The translations under genes were made by a program, and so were the position numbers. Of a DNA stretch of 64,000 bases, positions 24,725-38,162 are shown one piece after another. A model generated the notes under the pieces. The model was not told where the DNA came from. It ran no database searches and saw only the letters and a program-made list of their open reading frames with translations. Positions within the stretch are counted from its first letter, which is position 1. Every line of letters begins with the position of its first letter. Source of the DNA: Rosa chinensis (lineage: Eukaryota; Streptophyta; Magnoliopsida; Rosales; Rosaceae); the NCBI RefSeq assembly GCF_002994745.2, contig NC_037089.1, positions 87,940,347 through 88,004,346 of the forward strand. The letters run 5' to 3'.

Positions 24725-27304
24725 ATGGATGATGAGTATGCTAAGTTCGTGAGGCGGATGAACCCACCCAGGTAATTATTACATATTCTCCTTTCTGGGT
24801 TTTGATTTCTTTTTGTTTTTGGATTTGGCTTCAGTTTCTCTTTTTAATTTTTTGAATAAGTATTTTGAATCTGGAATTTTACATTTTCCTATTGTGCAAT
24901 TGAACAATCATTTGTTGTTCAATTCAGTGTTATTGGTCTTAATTTGATTATGAAAGTAAGGATATTGGTTTGGTCTTTGATTATGAAAGTGTAGTCACGA
25001 AACTTCCGGGTTTGGCCCTTGTAATTGTCCTTTTCTTCTTGTTCAACTTTGTATGAGAAAGCCAGAAGCTTCATATGTTTAGACTCTTGTTCTTGCAGAG
25101 TTGTGATTGACAATGATTCTTGTGAGGATGCTACTATTATCCAGGTGAGGGTTTGCACCTTGTGATTTTGTATCTTTGTTGAATATAAAAAGTCAATATG
25201 AGTAGATTAATATAATCTATTCAGTTGCATAAGTGTCTTTAATTTCTTGGGTCAACCCTTAATTTCTCTAATTTCTATTCAGGTTGACAGTTTCAACAAA
25301 CATGGAATTCTCCTAGATGTTGTCCAAGTGCTTGCAGATGTGAACCTTGTCATAACAAAAGCTTATATCTCATCTGATGGAGTATGGTTCATGGATGGTA
25401 AGCTTTCCCATGTCAGTTCACCTTTCACTATATGTATTTTCCATTTATCCTCGTCTCCGATCCCCCTCACTATCTTCCTTTTTGCTAAAAATTGTTTTAA
25501 ATTTCTATTTTCAGTGTTCAACGTGATTGACCGTGATGGCAAAAAAATCAGAGACAAGGACATTATCAATTATATACAAATTGTAAGTACTTGAACAGAT
25601 TGTTCTAATGTTTACTGTCAAGTAGTCAGAGGGTTGTAATATCTTGTTCTGAAGTTGAAGATCATACTCTTTTGTTAAGCCAAATTATTTTAAGCTCAGT
25701 TGAGTATTGCTTCTTGGCGCTTGAATAAAAAGACCTTAGGCCATGAACTCTTTTTCATTATCTAGTTCTAATGTTGGTCATATTTATGGCTTAGGATTGG
25801 GCTTGCAAAAATAAAGTTTTGCTCATGACTCCTTCTCTGCATCATCTATGAACTTAGTTTTCAGAAAGACCAAGATATATCAACTTTTGAGACTTGAAAG
25901 CAATTCTGCTCATATTTGTTCAACTTGTTAATGTTGCAGAGACTTGAAAGCAATGCCAGCTTTGTACCGTCTATGACAGATTCTGTTGGTGTGACGCCCT
26001 CAGAAGAGCATACCTTAATTGAGCTCAGTGGTACTGATAGAACTGGTCTATTGTCTGAAGTGTGTGCTGTTCTTGCAGACCTTCACTGTAATGTGGTAAA
26101 TGCTGAGATATGGACACACAATGCCAGAGCTGCTGCTGTAGTTCATGTCACAGATGAAACCACTGGTTGCGCAATTAAAGATCCAGCGCGCCTCGCTTCA
26201 ATAAAGGAGCTGCTTTGCAATGTCCTCAGAGGAAACAATGAGTTGAAGGCTGCCAAAATGACGCTTGCAACCTCTGGAGTTACAAATAGAGATAGAAGGT
26301 TGCATCAGATTATGTTTGCCGACAGAGATTATGAAAGGGTTGGAAGAGCTGAATTACGCAGAGTTGAGGATAAGGGCTCAAGACCTCAAGTAACTGCCTT
26401 TGATTGCAGTCAGAAGGATTACACTGTCATTACTATGAAGGCAAAAGATCGACCAAAATTGTTGTTTGACATCATTTGCACTTTAACGGACATGCAATAT
26501 GTGGTATTCCATGGAATGGTCAATACAGGGAGGACAGAAGCTTATCAGGTAAGATTAAATTGCTAGAGTAATTTCTCATATGGAGTAATTTAACATACTG
26601 AAAACTACCATAAATCTTTTGCTCATGGGGTAAAATGTTTTGATGAGTCAATAATGCTGAAATTTAGTGGCAAGTTTTGCGGTTTGGGTTGGGGATATGC
26701 TTGCTTATAACTATTTATTGCTTTCCACCTAATAGGACAAGGTATGTTTATGTAGGAGTTTTATATTCGACATGTTGATGGAGTTCCTATAAGCTCAGAA
26801 GCCGAGCGAGAACGTGTCGTGCAGTGTCTTGAAGCAGCCATTGAAAGGCGGGCATCTGAGGTACATCCATGAACTTTTAACTAATGAAAAACTTCTTGTT
26901 CAATTATCATCATCTTCATAACTGTACCAATTCATATTGCTTTGCCAATTGCCATATAGGGGCTTGAACTACAACTGTGCACTGATGACCGGGTTGGACT
27001 TCTCTCAGATATCACTCGGATATTCAGGGAGAACAGTTTGTCTATCAAACGAGCAGAAATTTCAACTAAAGGTGGAAAAGCTTTGGACACTTTCTATGTC
27101 ACAGATGTGACAGGAAATCCAGTTGATCCCAAGATGATTGATTCAATTCGCAGAGAGATTGGCCAGACCATACTGCAGGTGAAATGCAATTCAACCCCTC
27201 CACCACCAAAGTCCCCTCAAGGGACAACAATGGGATTTCTCTTTGGGAACTTGTTCAAAGCTCGAAGTTTCCAGAGTCTTAAATTAATCAGATCCTACTC
27301 TTAG
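24725..27304 (+). CDS. ACR6: ACT domain repeat protein, ACR6-like
   Basis: Seven exons: 24725-24771, 25099-25144, 25283-25397, 25515-25582, 25940-26548, 26756-26860 and 26960-27304. All have GT-AG borders and join in frame to 444 residues. The start [20 protein letters not shown] matches the ACR6 branch of the plant ACR family. Four ACT modules, small regulatory folds that usually bind amino acids, are visible: about residues 30-105 ([15 protein letters not shown]), 120-190 ([20 protein letters not shown]), 255-330 ([17 protein letters not shown]) and 335-410 ([14 protein letters not shown]). No enzyme domain is attached, as expected for ACR proteins, which are thought to be amino-acid sensing regulators. 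The tail ends LIRSYS. The promoter has two G-boxes. The exact paralogue (ACR6 versus a neighbour) is less sure than the family. Confidence 0.93.
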
Positions 27305-28007
27305 TTTCTCTTTAGAACTACAAACTGTAAAAAGGTTATCCATGCTTCAAGTCTATATAAGTATACAGGAATTAAGGAACACTGTATATGGCCACCCTAA
27401 ACCTGCAAAGCTGACTTTTAAGAGTAGAAGAAACCCAAAAACCAATCTATACTGTAAAAGCTAGTGGTTGGGTTTGCATATATTTATGTAAATGAATGTG
27501 TGTATAATGTACATAGTGATGTGCAGAGGTTGTAGAAAGATAGAGCGTTATATGCTAATACTAGTGTTTAGAAGAATAGAAGAAACCCAAAAGCCAATCC
27601 ATACTGTAAAGCTAGTGATTGGGTTTGTATATATTGTACATATGTAAATGGAAGTGTATATAAATATACATAGTGATGTGCAGAGGTTGTACATAGATTG
27701 AAATTTGTACAGATAATTTAGCTCCATGAAATATGATGTAAATATATAGATAAATTTGCATTTTTGTGCTCCATTTAGTCCCATTTTTGTCGTAGCTTTC
27801 ACCCTAAGTCAAAGAGGGGGCTCTCATTTTATAGAATGGGGCTCTAATGACACGTTTTAATGTTAAGTTTTTTTTATCACATTTCGACAAATCAACTATG
27901 GGATCGACCAGAGACCCCAACACTAATTTAGTTATTTTAAATAGAAAGACAAAAAGCTTGGTCCTCTGTTTACTTGTATCTGGCGCCAAAACTGTGTTGC
28001 AAACGAA
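27305..28007. other. ACR6 3' region with a tandem duplication, then PPR promoter
   Basis: No gene. A segment of roughly 110-120 bp is duplicated in direct orientation with a period near 152 bp (27425-27533 and 27577-27690). Both copies share TAGAAGAAACCCAAAA, TACTGTAAA.GCTAGTG and GTGATGTGCAGAGGTTGT, and both contain ATGTAAAT-like polyadenylation-type signals. The last 200 bases should hold the PPR gene's short promoter. Confidence 0.7.
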
Positions 28008-30039
28008 ATGAAAGCTCCGTCGGCGGCAACCGAGTTAGCGAGTCGAATAAGCCGAGTTCTGATCTCCGCTTCCAACAACACAAGGCCGACTCGCTCATGG
28101 AACCCTTCACTCGAGAACGCTCTTCACCGCCTCGGTTGCCGCGACTCACTGAGTCCACAACTCGTCGCCCGAGTCATCGATCCTTTCCTCCTCAACCACC
28201 ACTCCCTCGCTCTCGGCTTCTTCAACTGGGCTTCTCAGCAGCCCTCCTTCTCCCACACCTCCACCACCTACCAATCAGTCCTCAAGTCTCTTTCTTTTTC
28301 CCGCCAATTTTCCGCCATTGATGCTCTGCTCAAGCAAGTCAGAGCCCAGAGAATCGGCCTCGATGCATCGGTCTATCGCTCCGTGATTGCTTCGCTCATC
28401 ATAGGAAAGAAAACCCACAATGCCTTTTTGGTGTTCGGCGAGGTTGGGATTGAAGATATTGGGCATGAGATTTGCAACTCACTCTTGGCTGCTCTGGCTT
28501 CTGATGGGTATTTGGAGCATGCCCAGAAGCTGTTTGATGAAATGACTCTGAGAGCTGTGCCTGTGAGCACCGCTGGATTTGGTGTGTTTGTGTGGCGGCT
28601 ATGCGGAAACGCTGAATTGAGTAAGATATTGAGTATGTTAGATGAGGTTAGGAGGAGTGGCTGGTCGATCAATGGGTCCGTCGTAGCGCTTCTGATCATT
28701 CACGGGCTTTGTAGGGCTTCGAGAGTGTCAGAGGCTTTCTGGGTGCTGGATGAGCTGAGGAATAGAGAGTGCAAACCTGATTTCATGGCGTATAGGATTG
28801 TTGCTGAAGCTGTTCGGTCTACTGGGAATGTGGTTGATACAGAAAAGGTTTTGAAGAAGAAGAGAAAGCTAGGTGTGGCTCCGAGGAGTAGTGATTATAG
28901 GGAGTTCATACTTGGCTTGATTTCGGAGAGACGGATATATGAAGCGAAAGAGTTGGGAGAAGTGATAGTTAGTGGGAACTTTCCAATCGAAGATGATGTT
29001 CTCAATGTGTTGATAGGGTCTGTGTCAACTATTGATCCTGGCTCTGCAATGATGTTTTTCAAGTTCATGGTTGGAAAAGCGAGTTTCCCAACTCTTTTGA
29101 CATTGAGCAATTTGTGTAGGAATCTAAGTAAGCGTAGCAACTGTGATGAATTGCTGGAAGTTTTTCAACTTTTGTCTTCTGGTGATTATTTTAAAGATTT
29201 GGAGACTTACAACGTGATGGTGTCATTCCTGTGCAAAGCAGGAATGGTGAAGGAAGCCTATGGGGTACTTCCAGAGATGAAGAAGAAAGGGTTAAACCCA
29301 GATCTTTCAACTTATAATTCTCTTATTGAAGCATGTTGTAGGGAAGATCTATTGAGGCCTGCTAAAAGGCTGTGGGATGAAATGTTTGCAAATGGGTGCA
29401 GAGGAAATTTGAAGACTTACAGTATCTTAATTCATAAGTTTTCGGAAGCAGGCCCAGTTGATGAGGCTCTAAGGCTCTTTTACCACATGTTGGGAAGAGA
29501 AGTTACACCCGATGCGATGACTTGCACAACTCTACTTGAAGGGCTTTGTCAAGACACAAAGCTTGAAGCTGCTTTGGAAGTTTTTGACAAGTGTGTTGAA
29601 CAGGATTTGATGCTTGCCCAATCTGTGTTGGGTACATTTATCCTCTCTTTATGCAAAGCAGGTAGGTTCTGTACACATGATATGTATTGGATGCTGCAGT
29701 TTTCACAGCATTTAACTTTATGCTCCTCTAATTTAAGTTTTTGTGTGCTAGTTCCAGGTGATTTGGCTTGTTGCTTATGTGTTTGTGCTCTGTGCAGGTC
29801 TTTTTCTTGCCGCTTCTAGGTTACTCTGCCGCCTCAGTTTTGATATAGCACATTCAGATTCTCATGTAGTTTTGCTGAAGTGTTTAGCCGATGCTAAAGA
29901 GATTCCAGTGGCCATTGAACACATTAACTGGGTTCGCCAAGCTTCACCCTCCATGTTGCAAACTATTTCAAACGAACTAGCATCGACTTCTTCTTCTCCA
30001 ACACCAGAGCCAATTTTACTGTTGCTTCAAACAATTTAG
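28008..30039 (+). CDS. Pentatricopeptide repeat protein (At5g14080-like)
   Basis: Two exons, 28008-29661 and 29798-30039 (donor AGCAG/GTAGGT, acceptor TGTGCAG/GTC), give 631 residues. PPR proteins are RNA-binding helical repeat proteins that act on organelle transcripts. The N-terminus (ATELASRISRVLISAS) is basic and acid-poor like an organelle transit peptide, and is followed by the conserved block GCRDSLSPQLVARVIDPFLLNHHSLALGFFNWA. P-type repeats of about 35 residues are clear from residue 170 on, for example TYNVMVSFLCKAGMVKEAYGV and TYNSLIEACCREDLLRPAKR. No E or DYW editing domain is present. The length and motif order match the single-copy Arabidopsis At5g14080 type. Without splicing the frame runs on to a stop at 29819 with an unrelated C-terminus, so the second exon is preferred because it restores the conserved HVVLLKCLADAKE ending. 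Confidence 0.92.
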
Positions 30040-30714
30040 AAATTTTCAGGGCTCAAGCAATAATAATGCTTGGAAGATAGTTCGGCTCATATCAGGTTCT
30101 ATACGCAGCACAGATTGCTCAGAGGTTTAGTTCAAATGCCGCATGTAGCTTCCCAAGACCATGCCAAAATAAATTTCATTTGAATTCTGATGTCTACCAA
30201 ACATCTTTGGAAGATGTCATACCAGCTTGAAACAATGCTTGCCGGGATTTTCAGCTCATGTTTGGTTCTATGCCATGCCATACGATTGTATTTGTTCAAG
30301 CTGGCGGAGACGCTTGCTCTGAAACTCATTCCAATGTCGCATGAAGTTTGTCGGTGAAGCTACAGAGCAAAACGGGTAAATTTGCTCCGTTTGGGCTGAC
30401 CAGATACCAGCCATATACTTTTGCTATTGTCGAAATAAAACAAAGAGTGTAAAACGAACACAGTTCATCGAGGTTTCTATACTTCTATTGCTATGCTTCT
30501 TACAAAATTTGAATTGTTTACACCTCTATATATACCAGTCAACCAATGAAACGCTTCGAAACTGCGTATCTACCTTCTGATTGAGATGACTGGAAAACTA
30601 AAGGTCAACTATACATCTCAAGTTAGCTGTACATTTTTTATACCTGAACAGAATAATGATATTAAAACATATGTCAATCTGGCCATGTCTGTCACCAAGC
30701 ATGGTTCTGTTGCG
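30040..30714. other. Shared 3' region between convergent PPR and GYF genes
   Basis: This 675-bp stretch separates the PPR stop codon from the stop of the minus-strand GYF gene. It should hold both 3' untranslated regions and terminators. No supported coding frame or repeat is seen. Confidence 0.6.
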
Positions 30715-33700
30715 TCACTCATCAAGGCGATGGATCTCACCCATCATGATCCGGTTGCTGGATACCTTAAAGCCAAGGAGAGCAGGATCGATCTGTCTTC
30801 CTTTCTTGCCTTTCTTCTTGCCAGTTCGCCCCACTTGGCCACCTCCATCGGATGACTCCACTGCACCCCTGCTGGCTACGTCAGCCTCTGGAATGACTGG
30901 TTTCTTGAGCACATCTATGAAGGATGTCTCAGAGACACCAGCATCACTGTAAGATGAAGTCCTCCTAAACTGTGCATCATTTTTCCTAGATGCCCGAGAT
31001 TCAGAGATCAGTGTGGCAGCAGGATTTTTTTCAGAAGTTCTGAGGCTTATGGAGCTTCTTGGCTTGACAGGCAGAGAGAGTGCAGACTCAGACGAAACAT
31101 CCTGTGAAGATAAGACGCGGCGTCTCTGTGTAGCACTGTCAAACCCTTTAGTTATAGTAGACGGCAGCCTGTCAATAGAGAATAAAGAATACATTGATTA
31201 ACATCTGAAACACGCTACAGCATGTAATATTATTTGTGCTACAATTTCTGAAGCAATATGTTGCAATATGACTTTTTTCCATATTATTTTCCTTAAGAGG
31301 TTTCCACTGCTGCTGATACTAGTATACCACTGCTGCTGATACTAGTATACTAGCATCAATGGTCAATGCTACCTACAATCAGAAAATTCATTCTCACATA
31401 CATACAACATATAATCCACACAAAGAAAGTAAAAGGCAAAAGAATCTACCTCCCATCAGAAACATCTTCTCCAAGTGATTTATCTAATCCCATCTCAGAG
31501 CTGTGAAAACCCCCACATCCACCTGAACCATTGAAAAAGCTTCCTGCTCAGTTTAATTAGAAAATGATATTACCCAAGGCATTAGAATATTTCAAAAATT
31601 ACCAGCACTGCTCAGTGAGCTATGCCTGCTATGGGTATTACTAGGTAGTTCCCCGCTCTCAATGGCTGTGTCTTGTTGGTTTGCCATGTTGCCTTCATGA
31701 GGAGCATCCCTGGTTCCTGACAAGAATTGAGCGTCCATAAATGCTCTGGAATCAGATCTTCTTGCCAGATTACTTGGTTGCTCATTCATACCATAACTAC
31801 CCAACTGATCTTGCAACAAGAGACTAAAATTTGAACTCTGTGGGCCTTCTGTGAAGCAGTTGCTCATACCAACTGACTGATCTGGAAGAAGATTTAAAGG
31901 AAGATGTACAGAGCCTCCCTGACTTCTGCATGAGGATAAGTGATGCTGATAATCAACTTCTGATGACTGTGTAGGCTGATGACCAAGTTTTTGATGAAGG
32001 TCCATCAAAATTTGTTTGGAGTGTTCCTTATCACCGTTAGTTGAAGCCAACCTATTTGAAGCAGTAAAAGCAATGGTGTCTTCCGTGTCTCGTCGTTTTT
32101 GCTCAGCATCAAGATGCAAATAAGGCATTACTGCTTCAGTGCAGCTACTTTCTAGCTGCCCATTGTTCCCAGATGGCAAGCTTTCAAAAGTAACTGGATG
32201 AGAAGCATAAAACTCATCAGAAACCAAACGACGGTGAGAGGTTACGCCAGATGATAGAGATCCACGCTCATCAATAGAGGAATTAAGCCGATATTGTTCC
32301 CTCACCTCTAGATCTTGTCCACGTATGTTTGCAATATCCAAGTTCATTCCATGAGAACCAGCAGGAACAGAGAATCTATCAAATTCCATAGAGTTAGATT
32401 CATAAAACCCTCCCTGAGGTCTCTCCTTAGAGGCATGACTCCAATCGTTATGGCTTGGTTCCTGTTCATTGGATGGAAACCTCTGCTGTTGCTGGTAATT
32501 TTCTGAAGAATTATGCCCCAACATGTGTGCCTGGTGATGCCCAACGGGATCCCTCAAAAAAGGACCTGCTTCATCTGCAAACCAAGGCCCACCAATACGC
32601 CTTTCCCCTTCTATCTGCTGCTGCTCTCTAAATGCCAAAGATAATTGCTGTGCTTGCAACTCTTGTTCATTAAGACGAAGTGGCAGCTCTGAAGTGTTCC
32701 TATTCCCTTGCTTGGCCTGCGATATGAGGTCAAAAAAATCAGTCTGTCCTTGGAGTGCACCCTCGCCCATAGTTGCTTGGATGATCTGCTCTAGCGAGGG
32801 ATCGTGCCTTGATGAATGAGATACATGGTGCAAATCATTTGGAAGGTGGTTACTGGAATGTAACTGATCATGAAGGTTGGCTCGTGTAGCATCCATCTTC
32901 CACTGCCCATAACCATCAGACATTTGTCGATTCAATAATTGTTCGAGGAGCAATTGTTCGGCTTGGGACTGCTGTTGTTGCTGCAATTTTTGTTGATGGC
33001 GAAGGTGCTGCTGCAAGTGGTGCTGAGGCGGAAGCTCCAATTGATGCTGCTGTTGCTGAAGCTCCAATTGGCGCTGCTGCTGAAACTCCAACTGCCGCTG
33101 TTGCTGATGACGCTGCAGCTGCTGAAGCTCCAGCTTCCGCTGCTGCTGTTGTTGAAGCTCCAAATGGTGTTGCTGCTGTTGCTGAAGCTCCAACTGGCGT
33201 TGTTGCTGTAGCTCCAACTGGCGCTGTTGCTGTAGCTCAAACTGGCGCTGTTGCTGTAGCTCCAACTGGCGCTGCAGCTGTAGCTCCAACTGGTGCTGCT
33301 GCTGAAGCTCCAAGTGGTGAAGTTCCAACTGGCGCTGCTGCTGTAGCTCCAACTGGCGCTGTTGCTGGAGTTCCAATTGCCGCTGCTGCTGCTGTTGAAA
33401 TTCCAACTCGTGCTGCTGCTGACGATGAAACTCAAACTGGCGTTGTTGCTGAAGCTCCAATAGGCGATGCTGCTGCTCTTGACGCTGTAGTTCTATTAGA
33501 TGTTCCATATCAGGCACTACTTGATGCATTGGGATATTAGGATTATTCAACCAACTCAGTTTGGAGATACCTCCCTCAAACAAGGTATCTCTAAACTGAG
33601 CCTGATCATCCATGCCTAAAGACACATTGGAAGCTTGAGCAGGTCTTAAATGAGAGCTGCCTCTGAGCTCAGACATCAACAGGCCAAAAGGGTGCAACTT

Positions 33701-36700
33701 ATCATCCTGGCGATTAGGCAGGTCACTTTCGGAAACTTCATTTGAAAGGGAAGGAAGGCTTGGGGAATTTGAAAATGAGCCCTGAATATCAGCTGAAGGT
33801 CTCCTCAGAGGAAAATCACTGCTACTTTTAGGCCTTCCGGGAAACACTATTTCTGTAAAACAAAAAGAAAAGCAATTAGAGTCACAGAATTGACAGGTGA
33901 TGATAATATAAAAAGGATGAGTTGATAGACACAGCATACCCTCATCTTCTTCAACGTAATTTTGAAACCTTTGATTATCAAGGTACTGGAGTTCAGAGTT
34001 GTAACCATTATTAGGTATTCTCGAGTGCAAATCATCACTCAAGGTAGGTTCAAGTCCAGATGAAGTCCAGTGTTGGATATTTAGAATGTTAGACTCCTCA
34101 TAGTGAGGAGCAGTTTTTCTCTCTTCCAGGATGCTTCCAACACCACCAAATGATTCCATGTTGGTAGGCAAATTGGAGTTGGAGACCAATCCAGATTTAG
34201 TGTTCAGATTTGGCATCATTTCACCGAGTTCTTGAAAAGGAGAACCATTAGGAGCATCAGCCAAGCGCACCAGTAAGTCAGTTCCAAAGAATCCTTGATC
34301 AAACCATGAAATTATGTCGATCCCCAGGAAAGGTCCCTGGATGTTTCCTTGAGGATCAAGATAGCATAAACTTAAATCCTCAAATGAGACAACCCTTTCC
34401 AGATCTGCCTTCTCGTTGCTCTTGACATATTGATCACTACTCGAGGTTTGCTGTAGAGAAGGAATGTGAAAAAGTGAACTTGAATCATCAGGAAGCTGGC
34501 TACCAATCACAGTAGTAGCTGGTTCAAAATTTTCCGACATAGAATGCTTTGGAAGACCAAAATCTCTCACATCCTGGCATCCAGAAATTCTTAGTTCAGC
34601 GACACTATTACTGAGGCCATCAATCTCCCCAGCACTTTTGCAATCATAGTTCTTTGAAGCAACCAGATTTGATCCATCAGCAACTGCTGTGACAATAGGA
34701 ACTCTGCGCTCACCTTCAACCCATTCTGGAAAGAAGTGTGGAAGTGTATTAATAAACATACAAAAAAAAAAACCAATCTTTCCAAGTTTCAAACCAAAAA
34801 AAGAAATTCAGAATGACAAGGTTCAACCAGTTTTCTTTACCATTTAAAATATGTGTCCGTGGGCCACAGATAGTTGAGACCTCAGTACCGATAACTGGAA
34901 AAGAATTGTTTAAGATGGGCTCTCCAGTAGATAGGGCATTTTCTTCAGTCTGCAGTGAAATCTTTTGATCTTCCTTTCTTAAGGAGGCATTACTAGTTCC
35001 TGAGTAGATAAAAAAACCTCATATCAGAAAGAAATCATTAGTTTATCAGGCAAAATGCCAAAATAACAACCTTTACCATCATCATTTAACACATTCTTTT
35101 CTCTGGAGGAACTGCACAACATTTCACTGCTAGTGATTCTTCCCTTCCATATATCTTCCATAACAGCCTGAAACACACACCAGACAGATTCCAGTGATGA
35201 CAGAAACAAGTTAGTGATTACTTAAATGTCTATTACAAATTCTGGCTTCATCTGAACTAAGTCTGATGCATCCTAAAGAGAAATAACATTATGACAACAC
35301 AAACATTTGATTGAGTTATTAAATATATGTATTATGTAATATACATTATTCAGAAGATACATAGATAAATACTTAAATAGAAACTAGGGATAAAATAGAT
35401 ATACCTCTTCTTCTGCATGAGGTGCAGAAAAGGCCAATGGCTCAATAGAGCCCACTTGGGTAATTGGAGAGACATGCTCCATCCCATCAGGCACAATATC
35501 GAAAGTTGATTCTATCTTTTGCTTACGATAGATATCAAGGAGCTTTCCCCTGGGGTAACGATACTTCTCATTAAAGGGGCCAGTGTTTCCCAATACACTT
35601 TGATTCTGATCCAGAACAGACCCGATAGTGGATACAGAGGAAGGTTTTCCAATCTGTAGGCTACCATTAGTCTTGGACCTCCCTCGGCCAGAAGCAAATC
35701 CTACTTTTTCCACCTGTCCTCTGGCCATCCCAAATCCCGGTGCGGCACGGTATGGGGCTGGCCCCCCGGACTGAACCTCCATGCGATGGCGTGGCCTCCA
35801 TTTATCGCGAGAATCACCATCACGTTCAGGAATTGCACGATTGCTACTGACAAGAGACTGCTTGTCAACATGAGCATCTTCTCTCTCAAGTTCTGTCTTC
35901 TCTATTCGAGAGTCCTTGTCTTTATCTTCAGGGCCCCACCTTGATGACCATTTGTTGTCTCTCCGGGATTCATGCCAGCGATCAGAAGACAAAATTTTAT
36001 TCTCACTAACATCCCTAGTAGAAGGGCCACCTGCTCGATGATCTTCTGCTCGATTCTCAGCAATATCCCTAGTTGAAGTGACTCCTACACGGCGATCTTC
36101 TTTTTTGCGATCCCTCCTACCAAGTAAGCCTGTTTCTCTCTCCTCCTCACGCCAGCGACGGTTAACATCTAAATCAGGTGCATTCCTCCTCCAATCTTTT
36201 CTGTCCCGAGAACCATCTGAACGCCAAATGTCTCTCGCATTGGAATCAATAGAGTTACCATGCGACAAAGACCCTGGTGCATGGATTTCCTGCCATGATC
36301 AAGAAATAACATAAGAGAAAAAAGTGATTTCTAATCGTTTTGATCATTTATAACCAATCCTTCACACACAAAAGGTACTATACCAACATTTTCTTCCCTC
36401 TAACATTGGGTTATACAGATGACTTCAAACATGCCCAGAAAATTGTGAAATTGAAGTCAGAGGCGGGGAATCCTGACAAGTCTTGACATTATATACCAAC
36501 CTCAAACAGCATTCATAGTATAAACTATGAATGCTAGACAATGTAGTCTGCAAGCATTATTTCAGTAAACATGGTCTGTATATTCCCTCTATTGCAGCCA
36601 TTGAGATAAACAGACACAACTACTGGCAAACAAAATTCCAATGGACCAATAAACAGGTGCCTTACTGTCACTAGTATAAATAGCTTAGTTGCCCTTGACT

Positions 36701-37965
36701 ATAACAAATGTCTAATGCACACACCCTCACCACATAAACCTACATAGCCTGGCCTACTTTTTCAAAAACTTGTTGAATACAACTTAGTAAACTACAAATA
36801 AAAGCATTTGTACAAACTAAAATTGGAATGCACATACTCCTGATGTTCCACTTGCAAGTGGCTTAGCCTCAACTGATTTAGCATGTAGCCATTGTGGTGA
36901 CAAAGGTATGCTGCTCTCAGATGCTAAATGATCTGCAATTAAAAACGTAATAAATTAATAAACGCCAGGCAGCCACTGTATTTATTATAAAATGGTAAAA
37001 TGATTAGCTAGTAGGTGAGCATTCTTGTATATGGAAAAACAATACAAGCATATAAAAGTGCAAAGCCACCTTTTGAATCATCAAGTGACCCCGTTAGAGC
37101 CTTTCCCTCAGCATTTCCTTCCAAGGCTCCATCTAGCATAGCAGAAAACTCAATGGTTCACAAACCAAGTGGATATATAAATTCACTCAAATTCATCAGA
37201 ATGCAAATTATCTGTAATTGGAAAACAAAACAGTCCATGCCCTCAACAGCATTGAGTAAAAACAAAGTAAGGGGGAAATCGGTGACCATCACTTGAAAAA
37301 AAAAAAAAAAAAAACAGCCAGGACTTCAAGATGACACAAGACCATCGACTCAAACCAAGAAATTCTAATTATTCAGAGCGCAAACCACATACCAACGAGT
37401 CAGTGAGCCAAACAGTTGAATCTCCTACTTCAATAGAAAAATAGGTATCCACCTTAAGAGTTAAATCAAGATACATGCACGGTAGTAACAGAAGAAGAAC
37501 ATTGCAACTAATAGAGAGAGAGCAGGAGTCTTCGATGCAACTAATACAAGAACATCACTCTTGCAACTAACCTAATTATTCCCAAACAGAGTCAAACCAA
37601 ATTCCTTGTTCAAAATCAACATCAAAAGCCAAACCAATAAGAACATCCAACAATTTCTTAATCCAACAAATCAGATACCGGCCCTCCGTGCTTTTGAGGT
37701 AACAAACCTAATTCAAAATCGGCCGGAATAACAGAAATTTCAAATGCATAGGTGCGGATACCGGAACCAGAGAGAGATTGGAACAGAGAGAAAGATCTAG
37801 CAAAGAATGGAATGAAAATAAAAGAGAAGAAAAACAAAGAAAGAAATCGAATGCAATGCGGAGAGATAAGGAGAGAGGAGAAGCTGAAGAAGACAAACCT
37901 TTGGTGGCGGAGAAGATCGGCGAGGGGAGGAGATCTTGAGGGAGACTGACTTTTCCGTGAGCCAT
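30715..37965 (-). CDS. GYF domain-containing protein (At1g24300/At1g27430-like)
   Basis: Ten exons on the minus strand: 37899-37965, 37070-37132, 36838-36932, 35405-36289, 35077-35167, 34841-34999, 33940-34725, 31603-33852, 31450-31543 and 30715-31168. They join in frame to 1647 residues. The GYF domain, a proline-rich-peptide adaptor, is at about residues 567-624 (DPQGNIQGPFLGIDIISWF..GFFGTDLLVRL). Other family blocks are SSIPLSPQWLHAKS, an Arg/Asp-rich region with RRDNKWSSRWGPEDK and RDKWRPRHRME, YRAAPGFGMARG, FPGRPKSSS, HPFGLLMSEL, and the C-terminal KKKGKKGRQIDPALLGF..SNRIMMGEI. Residues about 833-1021 are a Gln-rich minisatellite of QLELQQQR units. Plant GYF proteins are linked to translational control and mRNA repression. 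An in-frame upstream ATG at 38133 is disregarded because a GT-AG 5' leader intron (37983-38060) separates it. Confidence 0.93.
33060..33480 (-). repeat. Coding minisatellite for Gln-Leu-Glu repeats in the GYF gene
   Basis: About 24-bp units (minus strand CAGTTGGAGCTACAGCAACA and variants) are repeated many times, encoding QLELQQQR with changes at the Gln and Arg positions. The reading frame stays intact. The product is predicted to form a long charged, Gln-rich helix or coiled coil. Confidence 0.85.
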
Positions 37966-38131
37966 CGTCAACGAATCAATTGCTGCAGGAATTTGAAAAG
38001 CCAAAGATACTAAATTAAAAGACGAAATTAGCTTTCTGCAAGCCAAAACTTGCAGATTACGAAAATGGCCGAGGGGAGAACCAGACGGGGAGAGATTGAT
38101 TTCTAGGGTTTCGGGAATTGCAGGGTTTGCC

Positions 38132-38162
<31 letters not shown>

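Noticed and set aside
32932..33435. 167-codon frame overlapping the Gln repeat of the GYF gene
   Set aside because: A frame shadow of the minisatellite, rich in Ser/Asn only because of the repeated CAG/CAA codons.
37966..38133. In-frame N-terminal extension of the GYF protein by 56 residues
   Set aside because: A leader intron with good signals (37983-38060) removes the link; family members start near MA.GK..LP.DLL.
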